From NCBI GenBank assembly GCA_023954015.1, contig JAMLIS010000003.1, positions 307,583 through 371,582 on the forward strand: 64,000 nt of DNA, written 5' to 3'. The stretch is from Burkholderiaceae bacterium. GTDB lineage: Bacteria; Pseudomonadota; Gammaproteobacteria; Burkholderiales; Burkholderiaceae_E. The position numbers and the translations under genes are program-made. The first letter of the stretch is position 1. Every line of letters starts with the position of its first letter. Below the pieces are notes generated by a model. It made no database searches. It saw only the letters and a program-made list of their open reading frames with translations, and was not told where the DNA came from. Below are positions 56,425 through 64,000 of the stretch, one piece after another.

Positions 56425-57839
56425 GCGCTGTCGGCCGGCCCGATCTGGTCGTCGTCGGCGCCGGCTGGGCGGGGCTCGCCGCAGCGGTGTACGCGACGCG
56501 CGCCGGACTGCGCGTTCTGCTGCTCGACGCTGCGCCGAGCGCCGGCGGACGTGCCCGCGAAGCACGGCTGGACTTCGGCTGCGGACCGGTGACGCTGGAT
56601 GCCGGGCAGCACCTGCTGGTGGGTGCGTATCGCGAAAGCCTGGCGCTCGCGCATCTGCTGCACGGCGGCGCGCCGCCCGTCGAGCGTTTCGCGCTGGCGC
56701 TGCGCGACAGCGCAGGCCTGCACCTGCGGGCCGCGCGGCTGCCCGCTCCGCTGCACCTCGCCGTCGGCGTGTTGCGCGCGCGCGGCCTGCCGCTGCGCGA
56801 ACGCGTCGCGATGCTGCGGTTGATGCGCGCACTGCGCCGCAGTGGCTGGCGCGTGGCGCACGGCGAAACGGTCGAAGGGCTGCTGACGCGCCTGCGTCAG
56901 CCCGCCTCGCTCGTCGAACGACTGTGGTCGCCGCTGTGCATGGCGGCGCTGAACACCGTCCCCGAGCAGGCCTGCGCGGCCGCATTCGCCGCCGTGCTGC
57001 GCGACACGCTGGGCGCCGCGCGCGAAGCTTCCGATTTCGTGCTGCCGAGCACGACGCTGGGCGCCCTGATCGCGACCCCGGCCGAGCGGTGGCTGCACGC
57101 CCGCGGCGCGCAGCTGCGCCGGGGCACGACGGTGCGCGCGATCGCCGCGCACGCGGGCGGTTGGCGGGTGCACGCCGCACGCGACGAACCGGCGATCGAC
57201 GCCGCGCAGCTGGTGCTGGCGGTACCGGCGCATGCGGCCGCGCGGCTCCTCGCGTCGCTGTGCGAGGACGCCGCGCAGCCCGGCCTGCAGGCAACGCGCC
57301 GGGCCGCGGGCCCGTGCATCGCGCGTCTGGGCGAATTCGCCTACGACGCGATCACCACCGTCTATCTTGCGTGGCCCGCCTCGCAGCAACCGCCGTTGCC
57401 GCGCTGGATCATGCTGCGCGAATCGGCCGCGCGCGGCGAGCATGGACAGTGGCTGTTCGATCGCGGGCAGTGCGGTGCGCAACGGATCGCCGCGGTCGTG
57501 ATCAGCGTGCGCGCCCGCCTGAGCGACATCCCGGTCGACGAGATCGCAGCGGGGATCGGCCGGCAGGTCGCCGCGCAACTCGGCGTGCCGCCGCCGGCGG
57601 CAATGCGCACGGTGACCGAGAAGCGCGCCACCTTCCGCTGCACGCCCGATCGTCCGCGCATCGAGGTCGACGCGTTCGCTGCCGAACTGCCCGGCCTGTG
57701 GCTGGCCGGCGACTACGCCTGGCCCGATTATCCGGCGACGCTCGAAGGCGCGGTGCGAAGCGGCAGGCTGGCTGCCTCGCGAGCGTTGCAGCGCCACGCC
57801 GACAACGCACGCCGGCGAGCGGGCGCGGCTTCGAACTAG
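56376..57839 (+). CDS. hpnE: Squalene-forming FAD-dependent oxidoreductase HpnE
   Basis: The 487-residue amine-oxidase-family flavoprotein has VVVGAGWAGLAAAVYA near the N-terminus (FAD-binding). Its C-terminal flavin segment LPGLWLAGDYAWPDYPATLE is followed by GAVRSG. It reduces hydroxysqualene to squalene. The in-frame ATG at 56385 is an equally plausible start. No squalene-hopene cyclase gene (hpnF/shc) follows; the next gene is convergent radA, so the rest of the hopanoid pathway must be elsewhere. Confidence 0.92.
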   Translation: MADMAVRSATLSGDALSAVGRPDLVVVGAGWAGLAAAVYATRAGLRVLLLDAAPSAGGRAREARLDFGCGPVTLDAGQHLLVGAYRESLALAHLLHGGAPPVERFALALRDSAGLHLRAARLPAPLHLAVGVLRARGLPLRERVAMLRLMRALRRSGWRVAHGETVEGLLTRLRQPASLVERLWSPLCMAALNTVPEQACAAAFAAVLRDTLGAAREASDFVLPSTTLGALIATPAERWLHARGAQLRRGTTVRAIAAHAGGWRVHAARDEPAIDAAQLVLAVPAHAAARLLASLCEDAAQPGLQATRRAAGPCIARLGEFAYDAITTVYLAWPASQQPPLPRWIMLRESAARGEHGQWLFDRGQCGAQRIAAVVISVRARLSDIPVDEIAAGIGRQVAAQLGVPPPAAMRTVTEKRATFRCTPDRPRIEVDAFAAELPGLWLAGDYAWPDYPATLEGAVRSGRLAASRALQRHADNARRRAGAASN

Positions 57840-57876
57840 CTTCCGGCCGACGAGCATCCTGCGCCGGGGCGTCGCA

Positions 57877-59241
57877 TCACACCGGATCCCAGGCCGCGTC
57901 GATCGCCTGATCGATCCGGTCCAGCGCGATCGCCTGGATTCCCTCGACCGGACGTCGCGGCGCGTTCGCGCGCGGCACGAGGACACGCGCGAAGCCGAGC
58001 TTTGCCGCCTCGCGCAGCCGCTCCTGCCCGCGCGGCGCCGGCCGGATTTCGCCGGCGAGCCCCACCTCGCCGAAGGCGGCGACCCCGCGCGGCAGCGCGC
58101 GGTTCTTCAGCGACGAGACGATCGCGAGCATCACCGCGAGATCGGCCGCCGGTTCGGAGATGCGCACGCCGCCGACCGCGTTGACGAAGACGTCCTGGTC
58201 GTAGCACGCGATGCCCGCGTGCCGATGCAGCACCGCGAGCAGCATCGCGAGCCGGTTGTGCTCGAGTCCCACCGAGAGCCGACGCGGATTGGGCACGTGC
58301 GCCGTGTCGACCAGGGCCTGGATCTCGACGAGCAGCGGTCGCGTGCCTTCCTGCGTGATGTTCACGCAGGACCCGGGCACTCCGCTGGCGTGCGTCGACA
58401 GGAACAGCGCCGACGGATTCGCCACGCCGCGCAGCCCTCGATCGGTCATGGCGAACACGCCGAGCTCGTTCACCGCGCCGAAGCGGTTCTTGAACGCGCG
58501 CACGAGCCGGTACGACGAATGCGAGTCGCCCTCGAAATACAGCACCGTGTCGACCATGTGCTCGAGCACGCGCGGCCCGGCCAGCGTGCCCTCCTTCGTC
58601 ACGTGGCCGATCATCACCACCGCCACGCCGAGCTGCTTGGACAGTCGGGTGAGCTGCGCCGCGCACTCGCGCACCTGCGCGACCGAGCCCGGCACCGATT
58701 GCAGCTGCGACGAGTACAGCGTCTGGATCGAGTCGACGACGGCGAGCGCCGGCCGGCGCGACTCGATCGCCGCGACGATGCGCTCGAGCTCGATCTCCGC
58801 CATCAACGGCAGGCGCGCGGACTCTGCGCCCATGCGCTGCGCACGCAGCGCGACCTGCGAGACCGACTCCTCGCCGCTGACGTACAGCACCTCGTGCGTG
58901 GCGCACAGCGAGGCGAGCGTCTGCAGCAGCAGCGTCGACTTGCCGATTCCCGGATCGCCGCCGATCAGCACCACCGATCCCTCGACGATCCCTCCCCCGA
59001 GCACGCGATCGAACTCCTCGATGCCGGTCGGAATTCGGGCGATCGAGACGACCGGAACCGTATCGAGCGTGACGATCGGTTGCGCCGGCGCCAGCGGCTG
59101 GAACCGATTCGCCCCGGGGCGCACTTCGTCCGCGGTTTCGACCAGCGTGTTCCAGGCGTCGCAATGCGGGCACTGGCCCTGCCACTTCGGGCTCGCGCCG
59201 CCGCACTCGCTGCACACGTGCCGGGTACGAACGCGCGCCAT
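57877..59241 (-). CDS. radA: DNA repair protein RadA
   Basis: The 454-residue protein has an N-terminal C4 zinc finger (Cys10, Cys13, Cys24, Cys27), RecA-like Walker A GGDPGIGKST (94-103), the RadA-specific KNRFG motif and a C-terminal Lon-protease-like domain. It promotes branch migration in recombination. Its ATG shares bases with the alr stop (TGATG). It is convergent with hpnE. Confidence 0.97.
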   Translation of the reverse strand: MARVRTRHVCSECGGASPKWQGQCPHCDAWNTLVETADEVRPGANRFQPLAPAQPIVTLDTVPVVSIARIPTGIEEFDRVLGGGIVEGSVVLIGGDPGIGKSTLLLQTLASLCATHEVLYVSGEESVSQVALRAQRMGAESARLPLMAEIELERIVAAIESRRPALAVVDSIQTLYSSQLQSVPGSVAQVRECAAQLTRLSKQLGVAVVMIGHVTKEGTLAGPRVLEHMVDTVLYFEGDSHSSYRLVRAFKNRFGAVNELGVFAMTDRGLRGVANPSALFLSTHASGVPGSCVNITQEGTRPLLVEIQALVDTAHVPNPRRLSVGLEHNRLAMLLAVLHRHAGIACYDQDVFVNAVGGVRISEPAADLAVMLAIVSSLKNRALPRGVAAFGEVGLAGEIRPAPRGQERLREAAKLGFARVLVPRANAPRRPVEGIQAIALDRIDQAIDAAWDPV

Positions 59242-60314
59242 CACGCGTCGACCACGCGCCTGGGAACGCGGGCGGCCAACGCGCACATCAGCTCGTAGCC
59301 GATCGTCCCCGCGGCGCCCGCCACCTCGTCGATCGCGATCGACTCGCCCCACAATTCGACGCGCGCACCGATGCGGGCATCGGGCACCGGCGCCAGGTCG
59401 ACGGCGAGCATGTCCATCGAGACGCGCCCTACCGTTCGCGTACGGACCGCGTCCACCGCCACCGGCGTTCCCGTCGGCGCATGACGCGGGTAGCCGTCCG
59501 CGTACCCGCAGGCCACGATGCCGACGCGCATCGGGCGCTCGGCGCGAAAGGTGGATCCGTAGCCGACGGCGTCGCCGGGCGAGACCGACTGCACGGCGAT
59601 CAACCGCGACTCGAGCGTCATCGCCGCGCGCAGGCCGAGGGATCGCGCGTCGCGCTCGGCGAAGGGGGTGGCGCCGTAGAGCATGATGCCCGGGCGAACG
59701 GCCGACGCGTGCGCCGCCGGCAGCGACAGGATCGCAGCAGAATTCGCCAGCGAACGGGGCGCGTCGAGCCCGTGCATCGCCGCCTCGAAGCGGCGCAGCG
59801 CCGCGTCGGCTCCGCCGGCGAGATCGGCGTCGGCGAAGTGCGTCATCGTAGACAGCGCGCGAACCGACGGCGAGCGGCGCGCACGCTCGAAGGCGTCGCG
59901 AAAGCCCGCCGGATCGAAGCCCAGGCGGTTCATCCCGCTGTTCAGCTTCACGACCACGTCGATGCCGGTCCTGGCGGCAAGCCGCTCGATCCAGTCGAGC
60001 TGGCGCAACTCGTGCACGACGAGGGTGAGCCGCTGGCGCGCCGCCTGCGCGACGTCGGCTTCGTCGAAGGCCCCTTCGAGCATCAGCACCGGCCGGGTCC
60101 AGCCGCGTTCGCGCAGGCGAGCAGCGCGGTCGAACTCGACGAGCGCGAGTCCGTCCGCATCGTCGAAGCCCACCAGCGCGTTGTCGAGCCCGTGACCGTA
60201 GCCGTCGGCCTTGACGACCGCCCAGAGGAAGCAGCCCGACGCGCGCGCGCGCGCCACCGACAGGTTGTGACGCATTGCAGCAATCGAAACGGTGGCGAAA
60301 AGCGGGCGCGGCAT
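59241..60314 (-). CDS. alr: Alanine racemase
   Basis: The 357-residue PLP enzyme has the Schiff-base Lys35 in VVKADGYGHG, the Tyr-bearing VGYGSTF, and LNSGMNRLGF and RPGIMLYG of the barrel. It makes D-alanine for peptidoglycan. It is cotranscribed with radA and diverges from the LplT-like gene. Confidence 0.96.
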   Translation of the reverse strand: MPRPLFATVSIAAMRHNLSVARARASGCFLWAVVKADGYGHGLDNALVGFDDADGLALVEFDRAARLRERGWTRPVLMLEGAFDEADVAQAARQRLTLVVHELRQLDWIERLAARTGIDVVVKLNSGMNRLGFDPAGFRDAFERARRSPSVRALSTMTHFADADLAGGADAALRRFEAAMHGLDAPRSLANSAAILSLPAAHASAVRPGIMLYGATPFAERDARSLGLRAAMTLESRLIAVQSVSPGDAVGYGSTFRAERPMRVGIVACGYADGYPRHAPTGTPVAVDAVRTRTVGRVSMDMLAVDLAPVPDARIGARVELWGESIAIDEVAGAAGTIGYELMCALAARVPRRVVDA

Positions 60315-60337
60315 CGGCAGACGGAAGCTTGGCGGGC

Positions 60338-60343
60338 ACTATA
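60338..60343 (-). promoter_or_regulatory. Candidate -10 box (TATAGT) of alr
   Basis: The minus strand has TATAGT ending 23 bases before the alr ATG, giving a leader of roughly 17 bases. No -35 is evident. Confidence 0.45.
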
Positions 60344-60392
60344 GCGCGGGCGCGCATGCATCGATTCCCGCACCGGGCCGCGTGCGTCTACG

Positions 60393-60401
60393 TGGTATAA
60401 A
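60393..60401 (+). promoter_or_regulatory. Extended -10 (TGG-TATAAA) upstream of the LplT-like gene
   Basis: TGGTATAAA matches the extended -10 form (TGn before the hexamer), which can work without a -35. The leader to the ATG at 60509 would be about 100 bases. Confidence 0.5.
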
Positions 60402-60508
60402 CCGACCCGCGTTTCGCAACGGCGACCCGATCGCTCCGCGGTGCGGTCCCGCGATCGGCCGCCCGCTTCGCCACCGCGCGGCGATCCCCTTACGAACCAT
60501 CCTGGGTG

Positions 60509-61771
60509 ATGAAGCGCGGGTTCTACACAATCATGGCGGCGCAGTTCTTCTCGTCGCTCGCCGACAATGCGTTGCTGATCGCCGCGATCGCGCTGCTCAT
60601 CGAGATGCACGCGCCCGACTGGATGAAGCCGCTGCTCAAGCTGTTCTTCACCGTCTCGTACGTGATGCTCGCACCCTTCGTCGGCGCACTGGCCGACTCG
60701 ATGCCGAAGGGCCGCGTGATGTTCGTCACCAACCTGGTGAAGATCGGCGGCTGCCTGTTCATGTTCTTCACCGTGCATCCGCTGCTGGCCTACGCCGTCG
60801 TCGGCTTCGGCGCCGCCGCCTACTCGCCGGCGAAGTACGGCATCCTCACCGAACTGCTGCCGCCGGAGAAGCTCGTCGCGGCCAACGGTTGGATCGAAGG
60901 GACGACGGTCGCCTCGATCATTCTCGGCACCGTACTGGGCGGGGCCCTGATCAGCCCGTCGGTCGCGACGATGCTGCTGTCGATCGACCTCCCGTGGATC
61001 GACACGGGCATCGACACGCCGGCCGAGACGGCAATCCTGGCGATTGCCGTGATCTACGCCGTGGCTGCGCTGGTGAACCTGCGCATTCCGGACACCGGTG
61101 CGCGCTATCCGCACCAGTCGCACAACCCGTGGCGGGTGATGCGCGACTTCGGCGAATGCAACCGGATCCTCTGGCGAGACAAGCTCGGGCAGATCTCGCT
61201 GTCGGTCACGACGCTGTTCTGGGGAGCAGGTGCGACGCTGCAGTTCATCGTGCTCGACTGGGCGCGCTACGCGCTGGACATGCCGCTCAGCCGCGCGGCG
61301 GTTCTGCAGGGAGTCGTCGCACTGGGCATCGCCGTCGGCGCGATGCTTGCCGCACGCCTCGTGCGCCTGCGCGACTCGCTGCGCGTGCTGCCGGTCGGTA
61401 TCGCGATGGGTGTAGCGGTGCCCTGCATGACGCTGGTCGGCTCGGAGGCGGCGGCGTTCCCGCTGCTCGTGCTGGTAGGCGCGCTTGCCGGCTTCTTCGT
61501 GGTTCCGATGAACGCGCTGCTGCAGCATCGCGGCCACGTGCTGATGAGCGCCGGGCATTCGATCGCCGTGCAGAATTTCAACGAGAACCTGAACATCCTG
61601 CTGATGCTCGGCGTCTACTCGTTGCTGGTGAGGCTCGAACTGGGCGTGAACGTCGTCATCGTCATGTTCGGCGCCTTCGTCGTCCTGGTGATGATGCTCG
61701 TCATCCGTCGCCATCGCGCCAACCAGCGCGTGTTCGATTCGATGGCGCTGATCGGCCAGAGCAAGCACTGA
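60509..61771 (+). CDS. lplT: Lysophospholipid transporter LplT-like MFS protein
   Basis: The 420-residue protein has about twelve hydrophobic segments. Its start KRGFYTIMAAQFFSSLADNALLI and SPAKYGILTELLPPEKLVAANGW are characteristic of LplT, which flips lysophospholipids into the inner membrane for reacylation. The partner acyltransferase Aas is not adjacent. The start could also be the GTG at 60506, one codon earlier. It is divergent from alr. Confidence 0.88.
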   Translation: MKRGFYTIMAAQFFSSLADNALLIAAIALLIEMHAPDWMKPLLKLFFTVSYVMLAPFVGALADSMPKGRVMFVTNLVKIGGCLFMFFTVHPLLAYAVVGFGAAAYSPAKYGILTELLPPEKLVAANGWIEGTTVASIILGTVLGGALISPSVATMLLSIDLPWIDTGIDTPAETAILAIAVIYAVAALVNLRIPDTGARYPHQSHNPWRVMRDFGECNRILWRDKLGQISLSVTTLFWGAGATLQFIVLDWARYALDMPLSRAAVLQGVVALGIAVGAMLAARLVRLRDSLRVLPVGIAMGVAVPCMTLVGSEAAAFPLLVLVGALAGFFVVPMNALLQHRGHVLMSAGHSIAVQNFNENLNILLMLGVYSLLVRLELGVNVVIVMFGAFVVLVMMLVIRRHRANQRVFDSMALIGQSKH

Positions 61772-61825
61772 TAATGAGGAGCGGTTGCGCGCATTGCGCG
61801 CAGCGCGTTCACCCGTCGATCGCGT

Positions 61826-62359
61826 TCACGCAGCGTCGTGAAAGGCTCGTTGCGCCAGGCACAGGTCGGCCCACGCGGCCGCCTTCTCCTGCGGCGCCTC
61901 GAGCAGGCGCGACGGATGCTCGCAGACGACCAGCGGAACGACGCCCCCCGCGCCGCGCCACTCGTGCACGCGCCCGCGCAGCGCCACGCGCGCCTCGCCG
62001 GCGTTCAGCAGCCGCCGCGCGGCGTCCTCGCCCAGCGCGACGATCACCTTCGGCCGCCCCGCGTCCAGGCATGCGTCGAGCGACTGCCCGCTGCGGGCCG
62101 CGCGCAGGCCGAGCGCCCCGAGCATTCGCCCGAGCAGGCGCATCGCCTCCGGGGGCGACGCGTCCGCGCCCTCGCCGGCGAAGGGGGCCTGCGCGACGAA
62201 CAGCCAGTTGCCCTCCTCGTCGGGCAATGCGAACAACGGACGAGCCCGGTCGACCGAAGCAGGCGCGGCGCGCGACTGCCACAGCGGACCGATACCGAGC
62301 GCGACGAAAGCGCGGCGTTGCGACTCGTTCACGACGACAGACGCCGGAACAGTACGCAT
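61826..62359 (-). CDS. Short UDG-fold protein beside rimI; candidate DNA polymerase III psi subunit (HolD-like)
   Basis: The 177-residue protein recalls family 4 uracil-DNA glycosylases in WLFVAQAPF and the C-terminal PLVVCEHPSRLL with KAAAWADLCLAQ. However, the GEAPG active-site motif is changed (AQAPF), the four Fe-S cysteines are missing and the middle is shortened, so glycosylase activity is unlikely. In E. coli the gene beside rimI is holD, whose psi protein has a related glycosylase-like fold and begins with a similar leucine-glycine-isoleucine-tryptophan region (here ALGIGPLW). I therefore suggest a psi-like clamp-loader subunit; a plain degenerate glycosylase is the alternative. It overlaps the rimI end by 31 bases. 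Confidence 0.6.
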   Translation of the reverse strand: MRTVPASVVVNESQRRAFVALGIGPLWQSRAAPASVDRARPLFALPDEEGNWLFVAQAPFAGEGADASPPEAMRLLGRMLGALGLRAARSGQSLDACLDAGRPKVIVALGEDAARRLLNAGEARVALRGRVHEWRGAGGVVPLVVCEHPSRLLEAPQEKAAAWADLCLAQRAFHDAA

Positions 62360-62784
62360 GCATCCTCCCGACCGCCTTCGGCCGGGTAGTAGCCGCGCCG
62401 CACGCCGATCGACTCGAACCCGCTCGAGCGGTACAGCGCGAGCGCAGCCGCGTTCGACGGGCGCACTTCGAGCAGCATTCCGCGCGCGCCGCGCCCGGCC
62501 GCATCGCGCATCAGCCAGTGCAGCATCTCGCGCCCGTAGCCGCGGCCCTGCATCGGCGCCGCGACGCTCAGATTGAGCAGGTGGACCTCGTCGGGCAGCC
62601 ACATCACGATCGAATAGCCGATCAATTGCGGCGACTCCTCGATCTCGATCTCGAAGATCCAGGCATCGTGACCTGCAAGAAGCGAGTCGGCGAAGTTTCC
62701 GCGCGTCCACGGAAACGGATAGATCGACCGCTCGATGGCGGCCACGGCGTCCAGGTCGCGACGACGCATCGGGCGCACGCGCAT
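62329..62784 (-). CDS. rimI: Ribosomal protein S18 alanine N-acetyltransferase
   Basis: The 151-residue GNAT-family protein has the acetyl-CoA loop with QGRGYGREML, SIYPFPWTRGNF near the N-terminus and LEVRPSNAAALALYRSSGF toward the end, all typical of RimI. It acetylates the N-terminal Ala of S18. The ATG at 62784 shares a base with the tsaB stop (TGATG); a TTG one codon earlier also exists. The tsaB-rimI pairing is widespread. Confidence 0.94.
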   Translation of the reverse strand: MRVRPMRRRDLDAVAAIERSIYPFPWTRGNFADSLLAGHDAWIFEIEIEESPQLIGYSIVMWLPDEVHLLNLSVAAPMQGRGYGREMLHWLMRDAAGRGARGMLLEVRPSNAAALALYRSSGFESIGVRRGYYPAEGGREDACVLFRRLSS

Positions 62785-63683
62785 CAATCGCCGCGGTTCG
62801 CGCGCGAGCGGGCGCGCGCCGCTCGCTGCTCGTCCCGATCGAGAGCGACCTTGTCGCGCAGATAGCGCGGCGCCGCCTGCGAGGCCGCGACTGCCTGTCC
62901 GGCGTGCCAGTCGGCGCAGCCGAGCTCGGCGAGCGCGTCGGCGCGCACGTAGGCGTCGTCGGCCACCGGCGCAGGCGAAAGCCCCGCGCCGTAGCGGGCC
63001 TCCCAGACGAGCGTCGTGGGTGCGTGCACCCAGGCGTCACCGGCGCGCACCAGCGTGCGCGCATCGGCGACAGAACGATGGTCGCGCAGCCACTCGTCGA
63101 TCTCGTCGACGAAGCGCTCGCGCGCGACGACGCGCGGCGCCTCGAGCGTCTCGAGCCGGGCGGCAGCCGCGACGGTGCCGCTGCCGTCGAGCGGCGTGCC
63201 GATGCGATACAACGCGGCGTAGATCTCGTCCCGGCGCGCATCGCTGGCCGCCAGCACTGTCGCTTCGCGAGCGCCGAAGCGTACGCGCTGCCAGGCCAGC
63301 GCGCGCAGCGAATCGACCGCCAGCAACGGCAGGCCGAGCGCGAAACCGAGGCCCTGCGCCACCGCGCACGCGATGCGCAGCCCGGTGAAAGAACCCGGAC
63401 CGGCGTCGAAGACGATCGCGTCCAGATCGGACAACGCGATGCGCGCACCGCTGCACAGTTCGTCGACCATCGCCAGGACATTCATCGACTGCTGCGCGGC
63501 CAGCGGCTCGGAGACGCAGTCGCTCTCTTCGTCGTCGAAACCGTGCCGATACAGCGCAACGGAGCACCACGTTCCCGACGTGGACAACGCGAGTACGCGG
63601 CAGGGGCGTGCCGGCCCGGCGGCGGCGCCGCTTTCGGCTCGCATCGCAGCTGCGCGCGCAATCGATTCGGGGCTGGGGTCCAC
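62784..63683 (-). CDS. tsaB: tRNA threonylcarbamoyladenosine biosynthesis protein TsaB
   Basis: The 299-residue ASKHA-fold protein has VLALSTSGTWCSVALY and AGPGSFTGLRI, the TsaB signature. It scaffolds TsaD and TsaE in t6A modification of tRNAs that read ANN codons. The GTG start at 63683 is favoured by a TAGAAT six bases before it. An ATG 14 codons later would also keep the domain. The C-terminal tail is Arg-rich and not conserved. Confidence 0.92.
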   Translation of the reverse strand: MDPSPESIARAAAMRAESGAAAGPARPCRVLALSTSGTWCSVALYRHGFDDEESDCVSEPLAAQQSMNVLAMVDELCSGARIALSDLDAIVFDAGPGSFTGLRIACAVAQGLGFALGLPLLAVDSLRALAWQRVRFGAREATVLAASDARRDEIYAALYRIGTPLDGSGTVAAAARLETLEAPRVVARERFVDEIDEWLRDHRSVADARTLVRAGDAWVHAPTTLVWEARYGAGLSPAPVADDAYVRADALAELGCADWHAGQAVAASQAAPRYLRDKVALDRDEQRAARARSRANRGD

Positions 63684-63689
63684 GCGGCG

Positions 63690-63695
63690 ATTCTA
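63690..63695 (-). promoter_or_regulatory. -10 box (TAGAAT), six bases before the tsaB GTG
   Basis: The minus strand has TAGAAT, then six bases, then the GTG at 63683. The spacing is identical to that at map and the hydroxyacyl-CoA dehydrogenase gene. No Shine-Dalgarno is present. Confidence 0.5.
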
Positions 63696-63790
63696 GTGCA
63701 GTGTTTCGCGCGATGGACCGCCGAAGCATCGTCTTGCCGGCCTCTCGTGCCGCAAGGCTCGGCGAAGCGAAGGCGCCCGTCCTTCGCGCT

Positions 63791-64000
63791 TCAGCGACGC
63801 CCCGCGCCGCGACGCGAGGCGTCGGATCGGGCCTCGCGCAACTGCTCGCGCAGCCGCTCGCGTTCCTCGCGCGACAGGCGCCTGCCCTCGGACTGCTGCG
63901 GGATGCGACGTCGCGCTTCGTCGCCGCGTGCGCGTTCGGCGCGCTGCGCATCGTGCTGGCGCAGCTCGCTGCGCAGGCGTTCGCGCTGTTCCGGGTCCAT
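63791..64000 (-). CDS. Unrecognised Arg-rich protein, cut by right edge
   Basis: The open frame runs from the window edge to a stop at 63791 (at least 69 residues). It is dominated by Arg, Glu and Gln, with two copies of a motif like PEQRERLRSELR and REERERLREQLR. The Met at the very edge may be internal. Such Arg/Glu helices occur in small periplasmic or hypothetical betaproteobacterial proteins, but I cannot name a family. The frame is long for its composition, yet it could be coding only in its upstream part. Confidence 0.45.
   Translation of the reverse strand: MDPEQRERLRSELRQHDAQRAERARGDEARRRIPQQSEGRRLSREERERLREQLREARSDASRRGAGRR

Noticed and set aside
61775..61830. Short repeats (CGCGTTCAC twice, TGCGCGCA palindrome) between lplT and the UDG-like gene as an attachment site or terminator
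   Set aside because: No T-run, no integrase, no mobile gene nearby; these are typical GC-rich simple repeats.

Overview
The window is a high-GC chromosomal segment of a betaproteobacterium, most likely Burkholderiales. The evidence is gene order. The run rpsB-tsf-pyrH-frr-uppS-cdsA-dxr-rseP-bamA-skp-lpxD-fabZ-lpxA-lpxB-rnhB-trmH faces ppsR/ppsA, with map-glnD diverging from rpsB. A second block, tig-clpP-clpX-lon-hupB-tRNA-Val-tRNA-Asp-ppiD, is also typical of that order. I see no prophage, insertion sequence, CRISPR array, integrase or rRNA. Nearly every base is core genome and no gene-free stretch exceeds 300 bases; the longest, about 270 bases, lies between lon and hupB.

Region by region. 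Bases 1-1349 hold the start of ppsA (cut by the left edge) and its regulator ppsR. Bases 1237-16744 (minus strand) hold a long envelope and translation operon: ribosomal protein S2, EF-Ts, UMP kinase, ribosome recycling factor, undecaprenyl-PP and CDP-diglyceride synthesis, DXP reductoisomerase, the RseP protease, BamA and Skp, then lipid A synthesis (LpxD, FabZ, LpxA, LpxB), RNase HII and a SpoU-type methyltransferase. Bases 16923-20329 carry map and glnD. Bases 20337-28204 (minus) carry smc, a zipA-like gene, ligA and a methylthioinosine phosphorylase gene. Bases 28400-35360 (plus) carry queF, dapD, a frameshifted pilU-type ATPase gene, an ArsC/Spx-like gene, dapE, prmB and an ABC-F ATPase, mostly linked by overlapping stop and start codons. 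Bases 35408-39569 form an acyl-CoA catabolic cluster: hydroxyacyl-CoA dehydrogenase, enoyl-CoA hydratase, an ACAD10-like phosphotransferase and a GST.

Bases 39622-43222 carry a DUF1178 gene, mnmH/selU and ppiD. Bases 43237-50235 are the protein quality-control block with three tRNA genes (Asp, Val, Leu). Bases 50356-54524 encode an RND pump and its adaptor, diverging from the hopanoid-precursor genes hpnC, hpnD and hpnE (54695-57839). Bases 57877-60314 carry radA and alr, facing away from an LplT-like transporter. Bases 61826-63683 carry tsaB, rimI and a short gene that I suggest is a polymerase III psi subunit (HolD-like) built on a degenerate uracil-DNA-glycosylase fold. The right edge cuts an Arg-rich open frame.

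I found no obviously new multi-gene system. The observations most worth a second look are: the HolD-like/degenerate UDG protein beside rimI; repeated -10-like hexamers (TATAAT, TAGAAT, TACAAT) only 6-10 bases before start codons with no visible Shine-Dalgarno, suggesting leaderless mRNAs; the one-base frameshift in the pilU-type gene; two mutually exclusive hairpins over the queF promoter; and an intrinsic terminator ending 14 bases before the ppiD start.
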